Assembly (NCBI GenBank): GCA_040386295.1
Contig: JAZKFR010000048.1
Coordinates: forward strand, 1 to 11,977
Direction of reading: 5' to 3'
From: JAZKFR01 sp040386295
Lineage (GTDB): Bacteria > Pseudomonadota > Gammaproteobacteria > Burkholderiales > Rhodocyclaceae
Length of the DNA: 11,977 bases
A program made the position numbers and the translations under genes. The notes beneath the pieces were generated by a model. The model made no database searches. It was not told where the DNA came from and saw only the letters and a list, made by a program, of their open reading frames with translations. Shown here piece by piece: positions 7,934 through 11,977 of this stretch; within the stretch, counting starts at the first letter, position 1; every line of letters starts with the position of its first letter.

Positions 7934-10903
7934 TTAAGTTGTTGCCTGTAGTTTCTCTGCCTGGTTTTTAAGCGGTTGGCTAATGCTTTGCTTACCATCC
8001 TGTGCATTCTGCTGTTTTCTGGGTTTGAAAAAGATGGGGGAGATTTTGCTTCGTTTACGGGGTCTTTCGTTAGATTTTTTTAGCGAAATTTGAGCGCCTT
8101 CCTCTAAGGCTTTTAAGCTTGTTCTAACCCATGCAACACGCTTTTCGCTTAACTCTCCTTCCCAGCTCGTTGAGCCTTGTTTATCCTGTGTTAGCAAGTG
8201 TTTTATCATCATTAAGCGGTAATGATCTGGAATCTTGATGGTTTTTTTGTTGATCAGTGCCATTGTTCGAGCGGAGGGATTGAGCCGAAGCGTATCGGTA
8301 TTTAACAAACGAGCGTAAATAATCTGCTGATGTGCTGGTTTAGTAATTTTCTCACCTCCCGATTTTTTGAACGCGCCTACTACATCATAGTTGGCTCTAT
8401 CTATTTTGTGATTAGCCTTCATTTCTGTGAGCCAAGTGAACAATACGTCCTCCCACTCTTGTTCTTGAGGCACCAGAAACCCTGCCGCATAGAGCGCACG
8501 CGCTTTTTCCTGCTCAGTTGGGCTTAATATTTTTTGTTGATTAAATGCATTCTTCGCAAGAAAAGCTATTTTTTTATTTTGCATTTTGCTTTGCAGCAGT
8601 GCTCCACCAAGGCACATCATTAAACCGTAAATTACTTCGGCGCTAGAGCGAGCTATCGCAAAAGCAATCGGTGTTAAACCGTCCCCATTATGACTTTCTA
8701 GCACGGCTTTTAATGTGCTCTCTCTCATTGGTGCGATTACCTTGGGCAGAAATTTCCAATTTCTAACCGCGATTGCGATGTGCAGCATCGTTGTTCCAGC
8801 TAACGCGCGATTGGTACGTAAGGCCACTAAAGCGTGCATCGCATCCTCATCACCTGCTCGGCATAAGGCTGCCACGATCTTCATCAAATGCTCTTTTGAT
8901 TCCCGTATTGCCTCTTTTGATTCCTGTTTTTTGCAACTTAACTGAACGTGGTGGTCTATGAGAAACTCTGCGACCTGACGCTTTTGTGGATGTCCGATTA
9001 GAGTTGCTGTCGCAACTTGGGGGGTAATGAATATTGTCGAGTTGTCAGAGGCTGTCTCCTCTTTCTTTGGCCAAATTACACTTTTCCAAGTTTCCAAATC
9101 TGCTTGTCGTTGCATCAGCCAGATTATGGTTTGTTCGTTACAGACGACTGATAAATTCGGCCTACATTCTCTACGACTTTGCTGCACACGAGCGTTAATC
9201 TCTGCACAAATTAATTGGTAGTAGTCTGGGAACCTTGAGGGGTCAAAAATTTTTTCGTTGAATCCGGGGATCTCCAATAATTGCAAAAAAGTATTTTGTA
9301 TGTTAGGCGGAAAAGCAGCGACGAAAGAGACAATCATCAGCGCTTTTCTGGATGGTTTGGGGCGTGATAAAGCCTCGTATAAACGCTGACGTCCCAGCGC
9401 GCTATACATGTCCAATAAAGACAATTCGTTGTCTTTATCAGCGTTTTGGATGTCTTCAGGTGAGAGGGGGAATTGGGCTGTTATGTTCCGCCTAACGCAT
9501 TCTTCTAGCTTTGCCGGATTTAAAGCAATATACCCCTCATCCTTGTAGTTATCATCGCTTGCACACTCGCTAGGAACTGGGTCAGGCATTAGAGGGTTGT
9601 TGATCAGAAGCTGGTATGTTTCTGCAGAGGGACTTTCGATGTAGCTATCTAAGATGTTGAGGAAATGGGTATAGAATTGATCGAATTCTTGCCCAATTTT
9701 TTCCAGTAATCTTTGGTATCTGACCCAAATCCAAGGTGCAGTCAATTGATCACCACCATATTGATTCATACCATCTCTTGCATTAGCTTCTTCCCTCGAT
9801 AAGCCTAGTGCGCGCATGAGTGCCGTTGTACTGTGAGCCGAGGAAATGTCGTAGTCCACGATTGGTGGTTGGTTATTGGTGATTTCTTCGCTGAACCATG
9901 CCCTAATATCAAAGGGTTGCCTTGCGGAAACGACCATTGGTTTGAGTTTGCCTAGCGCGAGACATATGTTATCTGAACAACCACCGCTGCAATTCAAATA
10001 AAGCTGAGCTGCGGGAAACAGACATAGCGCCACACCAATTCTTTCTAAAAGCCTCTCGGAGAACTCGGATTTGGGAACATCTTCAGCTAAGCTCTGGCGC
10101 AGGTCAATGAAATGCTCCTCAAGTGCAACTACATATCTTTCAAGGTTGCCGCATATCTTGATGAGTTCAGAGGGGAGCAAGCCATGTAAATATGTCGTTA
10201 ATGAGCCTTTGCGGCGACAATGCTCCTTGATGGCAGGATCAAGGTTTTCACAATATCTCAACAGAGCACGCAGACGCTTTAGTAATTTATCAATGCTTGC
10301 GTTGCAATTGTTCACATTGATAGTCGGCAACTTTATGTCTTTGGGTATCTGTACCGCAGCCACAGCAATCCTGCCATATCTCATTGAGTGCATCGCAAAG
10401 TCTTCTCTTGACATGGTTTTAGAGGGTGGAAGCTGTTTCGGAAGCGCCGCCAAACTCTCTTTAAGCATATGCAATGTAGGCAATAATCGTTTTGAGCCGT
10501 CGCTTATGGCAGTGCTAGACATATCACCTTGAGCAACAAGGTGTTTTTTCAGTTCTAACAAAGAACTAAATTCGTGCTGCTCCCTAGCTGTGACAAGGTC
10601 TCCTCCTTCAGAGAGACGTTCTAAGCCTTTTGCTAAATTATTAGCTTCTTTTCTATCTAAACGATCGTCTTCGTAAAATTTAAGCAAGGTTCTGATGACG
10701 ACATGCCGCAATAAAGGTGCTAATAAAAGTTCTTCATTGGGTGAATCTAATGGAACAGCCTGATCTAAAGATAAGGTGTCTAGAGAATTCGCGGCAGAAG
10801 GCGAGGGGCGATGCGAGCTTGAGGGCGAGGGAGGCGGTGACGGGGGTGGGGATGATGTTAAATTGTGAATCGGCGGGGGAGCAGTAAAAAAACAATTTCC
10901 CAT
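7934..10903 (-). CDS. Large ankyrin-repeat protein with Pro/Ser-rich N-terminus, effector-like, function unknown
   Basis: The 989-aa product starts at ATG 10903, with AAAGG 8 bases upstream and an in-frame stop just before that. It begins MGNCFF, followed by a Pro/Ser-rich low-complexity stretch to about residue 36. Residues 45-630 are mostly helical by eye and match no family I know. Ankyrin-type repeats lie at about 673-770: TMLHIAIAV at 705-713 and DGLTPIAFAIA at 741-751 are close to the ankyrin consensus TxLHxAA, and a degenerate repeat precedes them. The last 50 residues are very basic, with RPRKRSK at 947-953 and KPRK at 960-963. No signal peptide or membrane segment is seen. Ankyrin proteins of this type are often effectors in host-associated bacteria, so a role inside a eukaryotic cell is a reasonable inference. 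The gene is convergent with the HypF-like gene, 31 bases away, with no hairpin between. Parts look more AT-rich than the neighbouring genes. Confidence 0.88.
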   Translation of the reverse strand: MGNCFFTAPPPIHNLTSSPPPSPPPSPSSSHRPSPSAANSLDTLSLDQAVPLDSPNEELLLAPLLRHVVIRTLLKFYEDDRLDRKEANNLAKGLERLSEGGDLVTAREQHEFSSLLELKKHLVAQGDMSSTAISDGSKRLLPTLHMLKESLAALPKQLPPSKTMSREDFAMHSMRYGRIAVAAVQIPKDIKLPTINVNNCNASIDKLLKRLRALLRYCENLDPAIKEHCRRKGSLTTYLHGLLPSELIKICGNLERYVVALEEHFIDLRQSLAEDVPKSEFSERLLERIGVALCLFPAAQLYLNCSGGCSDNICLALGKLKPMVVSARQPFDIRAWFSEEITNNQPPIVDYDISSAHSTTALMRALGLSREEANARDGMNQYGGDQLTAPWIWVRYQRLLEKIGQEFDQFYTHFLNILDSYIESPSAETYQLLINNPLMPDPVPSECASDDNYKDEGYIALNPAKLEECVRRNITAQFPLSPEDIQNADKDNELSLLDMYSALGRQRLYEALSRPKPSRKALMIVSFVAAFPPNIQNTFLQLLEIPGFNEKIFDPSRFPDYYQLICAEINARVQQSRRECRPNLSVVCNEQTIIWLMQRQADLETWKSVIWPKKEETASDNSTIFITPQVATATLIGHPQKRQVAEFLIDHHVQLSCKKQESKEAIRESKEHLMKIVAALCRAGDEDAMHALVALRTNRALAGTTMLHIAIAVRNWKFLPKVIAPMRESTLKAVLESHNGDGLTPIAFAIARSSAEVIYGLMMCLGGALLQSKMQNKKIAFLAKNAFNQQKILSPTEQEKARALYAAGFLVPQEQEWEDVLFTWLTEMKANHKIDRANYDVVGAFKKSGGEKITKPAHQQIIYARLLNTDTLRLNPSARTMALINKKTIKIPDHYRLMMIKHLLTQDKQGSTSWEGELSEKRVAWVRTSLKALEEGAQISLKKSNERPRKRSKISPIFFKPRKQQNAQDGKQSISQPLKNQAEKLQATT
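8891..8924 (-). repeat. 13-bp direct repeat with 21-bp period inside the ankyrin gene
   Basis: CTCTTTTGATTCC on the + strand occurs at 8891-8903 and again at 8912-8924. The 21-base period gives a seven-residue repeat, ESKEAIR then ESKEHLM, on the coding strand just before the ankyrin repeats. It looks like a small in-frame duplication in a charged helix. Confidence 0.7.
10795..10879 (-). other. Pro/Ser-rich low-complexity coding segment (C-rich in mRNA, G-rich on + strand)
   Basis: This segment codes for residues about 9-37 of the ankyrin protein, where prolines and serines alternate (PPPSPPPSPSSS core). On the + strand it reads as runs of G, densest at 10823-10851. Proline-rich tails of this kind are unusual in bacterial cytosolic proteins and in eukaryotes often bind SH3 or profilin-type domains. 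Only the composition is observed here. Confidence 0.65.
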
Positions 10904-10911
10904 TTTAGAAA

Positions 10912-10916
10912 CCTTT
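10912..10916 (-). promoter_or_regulatory. Ribosome binding site of the ankyrin gene
   Basis: The - strand reads AAAGG here, 8 bases before the ATG at 10903-10901. It supports this ATG as the start, and an in-frame TAA lies only a few codons further upstream. Confidence 0.55.
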
Positions 10917-10945
10917 GTTACTTATTGATTAAAAGGTGCATTGAG

Positions 10946-10968
10946 GCCAAAATTTTGTCAGTTTTGGC
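10946..10968 (-). promoter_or_regulatory. Leader stem-loop upstream of the ankyrin gene
   Basis: GCCAAAA (10946-10952) pairs with TTTTGGC (10962-10968) around a 9-base loop. The 7-bp hairpin sits about 40 bases before the start codon of the ankyrin gene, inside its presumed leader. It is not followed by a T-run on either strand, so it is not a good terminator. It could affect translation or mRNA stability. Confidence 0.35.
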
Positions 10969-11074
10969 TTGGCTTTCTATCACTTTCCGGAATACCTCTG
11001 TCTTTTTTAGTGCGAGCCGAAACGACTTTGCTTGCAGCTTGCATTATCTACTCGTTACCGAATATGTTTAATTT

Positions 11075-11089
11075 TTGATTAAAAATCAA
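11075..11089. promoter_or_regulatory. AT-rich palindrome, possible operator of the ankyrin gene
   Basis: TTGATT-AAA-AATCAA is a perfect 6-bp inverted repeat with a 3-base spacer. It lies just downstream of the candidate -10 box (11104-11109) on the - strand, a usual place for a repressor site. Its left part, TTGATTAAAA, recurs at 10925-10934. A long 5' leader would separate it from the gene. Confidence 0.35.
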
Positions 11090-11103
11090 TTGTTTGTATT
11101 GAT

Positions 11104-11131
11104 TTTATACGCACTCTCTGGCTAGCTTCAA
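11104..11131 (-). promoter_or_regulatory. Candidate sigma-70 promoter for the ankyrin gene
   Basis: On the - strand, TTGAAG (11131-11126, four of six -35 consensus bases) is followed after 16 bases by TATAAA (11109-11104, five of six -10 bases). Transcription would start near 11097 and give a leader of about 190 bases before ATG 10903. A weaker alternative -10 (GATAAT) lies further downstream in the leader. Confidence 0.35.
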
Positions 11132-11168
11132 AGGAAATTGCGCTAGATGCAGATCAAGGTACTGAGGC

Positions 11169-11977
11169 TTAATGAAGTAGGAACATTCGTTCAAATTCAT
11201 CTGCCGGAATCGGGCAAGCATAGTAATAACCCTGCAGCAAATCGCAGCCATGTAGGGCGCAAAATTCAGCTTGCTCTTTGTTTTCTATTCCTTCGGCGAT
11301 GACTTTCATCTCCAGCGCTCTGGCAAAAGCGATGATGGCGACAAGGAGCTGCTCCCCTTTTTTGTCTTGCCCAATTGCAGAGACAAAGCCTCGATCAATT
11401 TTTAATACGCTGATCGGGAAAAGCTTTAGATGCTCTAAGGATGAATAACCTGTACCAAAATCGTCCAGTGATAAAACAATTCCCTGTTCGGTGATTTCAT
11501 TAAGTAAGGCCACCGTCGCGCTAGCATCTTGAATCAATGCACTTTCGGTGATTTCTAATTCCAGGCACCCTAGGCCAAAAGAGAAGGCCGAAATGACGCT
11601 TTTGATCACTTCACCCAGAGTATGACTTTTGACTTGCACCGCAGATAAATTCACAGCAAGCGAGAGTTTTTGATGTTTTCCTGGGCAACGATCCTGCCAT
11701 CGCTTCATTTGCCCGCAGGCCTCACGTAGAACCCAGCTGCCTATATCTACGATGAGGCCGGTTTCTTCTGCGATGTTCATGAACGCGCTGGGCGAAAGTA
11801 AGCCGAGCTTAGGATGCTGCCAGCGCAGCAGAGCCTCGACTCCGCCCAAGCTGTTGTCTGCTACCTTAATTTGCGGTTGGTAGTAAATTTTGAATTCTTC
11901 TCTAGAGAGTGCTTTCTGCAAGTCTTGTTTCATAGTGGCACGTAGTTGCACGGCTTCTTGTAGCGAAGACGAGAAGA
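11169..11977 (-). CDS. Cyclic-di-GMP phosphodiesterase, EAL domain (5' end off the window)
   Basis: An essentially complete EAL domain hydrolyses cyclic di-GMP to pGpG and thereby tends to lower biofilm formation and raise motility. Counting from an in-frame GTG at 11951, the catalytic set is intact: E39 in VEALLRW, N101 in NLS, E133 in LEITES, D163-D164 in DDFGTGYSSL, K184 in LKIDRGF, E220 in AEGIEN and Q240 in QGYYYACP. An active enzyme is therefore expected. The frame stays open past that GTG to the window edge (SSLQEAVQLRA before it). The sequence just before YYQPQ resembles the linker that follows GGDEF domains, so the full protein is probably a GGDEF-EAL composite, perhaps with a sensor domain. 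The gene ends 265 bases before the ankyrin gene on the same strand. I see no convincing terminator between them. Confidence 0.95.
   Translation of the reverse strand, partial: FSSSLQEAVQLRATMKQDLQKALSREEFKIYYQPQIKVADNSLGGVEALLRWQHPKLGLLSPSAFMNIAEETGLIVDIGSWVLREACGQMKRWQDRCPGKHQKLSLAVNLSAVQVKSHTLGEVIKSVISAFSFGLGCLELEITESALIQDASATVALLNEITEQGIVLSLDDFGTGYSSLEHLKLFPISVLKIDRGFVSAIGQDKKGEQLLVAIIAFARALEMKVIAEGIENKEQAEFCALHGCDLLQGYYYACPIPADEFERMFLLH

Noticed and set aside
10071..10532. 153-codon open frame on the + strand opposite the ankyrin gene.
   Set aside because: It lies wholly opposite a well-supported gene, has no recognisable domain and no clear ribosome binding site; it is a shadow frame.
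10823..10851. G-quadruplex candidate on the + strand.
   Set aside because: One loop between G-runs is about 10 bases, and the G-richness is explained by Pro/Ser codons on the other strand; too weak to claim.
10880..10903. GNCFF at the ankyrin protein start resembles the catalytic Cys motif of OTU deubiquitinases (DGNCFF).
   Set aside because: The motif lies at the very N-terminus, so the preceding catalytic Asp region is absent, an in-frame stop lies just upstream, and no matching His motif was recognised.
10880..10903. Possible lipoprotein signal at MGNC.
   Set aside because: There is no hydrophobic signal segment before the Cys, so it cannot be a bacterial lipobox.
11122..11147. Terminator of the EAL gene from CTAGC/GCTAG pairing.
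   Set aside because: The stem is only 5 bp with a 16-base loop, and no T-run follows on the - strand.
1..11977. CRISPR array, tRNA, rRNA, insertion sequence or attachment site.
   Set aside because: No regularly spaced repeats, transposase motifs, terminal inverted repeats or tRNA/rRNA-like sequence were seen on either strand.

Overview
The window looks like an accessory stretch of a gammaproteobacterial chromosome. The GC content is moderate, close to half by eye, and codon use and the EAL and HypF-like sequences fit that group. The species cannot be named from this sequence. Eukaryote-like features in one gene (ankyrin repeats, a Pro/Ser-rich N-terminus, an MGNC start) and a very large membrane-inserting protein suggest a bacterium that interacts with host or competitor cells. 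That lifestyle is inference, not observation.

Layout from left to right: (1) Positions 3-5078 (+) hold most of a giant protein of at least 1686 aa. Its reading frame is open at the left edge. It has a soluble N-terminal half, a basic linker with a three-fold VHKSE/P repeat, a coiled-coil-like segment and a 55-residue Ala/Gly-rich hydrophobic block. It may be a pore-forming effector. (2) Positions 5079-5499 hold a T-rich intergenic stretch with a possible terminator and small hairpins that reuse the same stem word. It also holds a doubtful small hydrophobic ORF that meets the next gene at TGATG. (3) Positions 5500-7902 (+) encode a full-length HypF homologue. Domain order, zinc-finger cysteines and metal ligands are kept. 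The acylphosphatase catalytic Arg and Asn, and several YrdC and ATP-binding residues, are replaced. (4) Positions 7934-10903 (-), convergent with the HypF-like gene, encode a 989-aa ankyrin-repeat protein that begins MGNC. (5) Positions 10904-11168 are the leader and promoter region of that gene. (6) Positions 11169-11977 (-) hold the 3' part of a cyclic-di-GMP phosphodiesterase (EAL) gene that runs off the right edge.

No clear pathway links these genes. The HypF-like gene has no hydrogenase or hyp partners here. The EAL gene lies upstream of the ankyrin gene on the same strand with no convincing terminator between them, so read-through is possible, although the ankyrin gene also has its own candidate promoter. 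The best candidates for something undescribed are the degenerate HypF-like protein and the two large effector-like proteins beside it.
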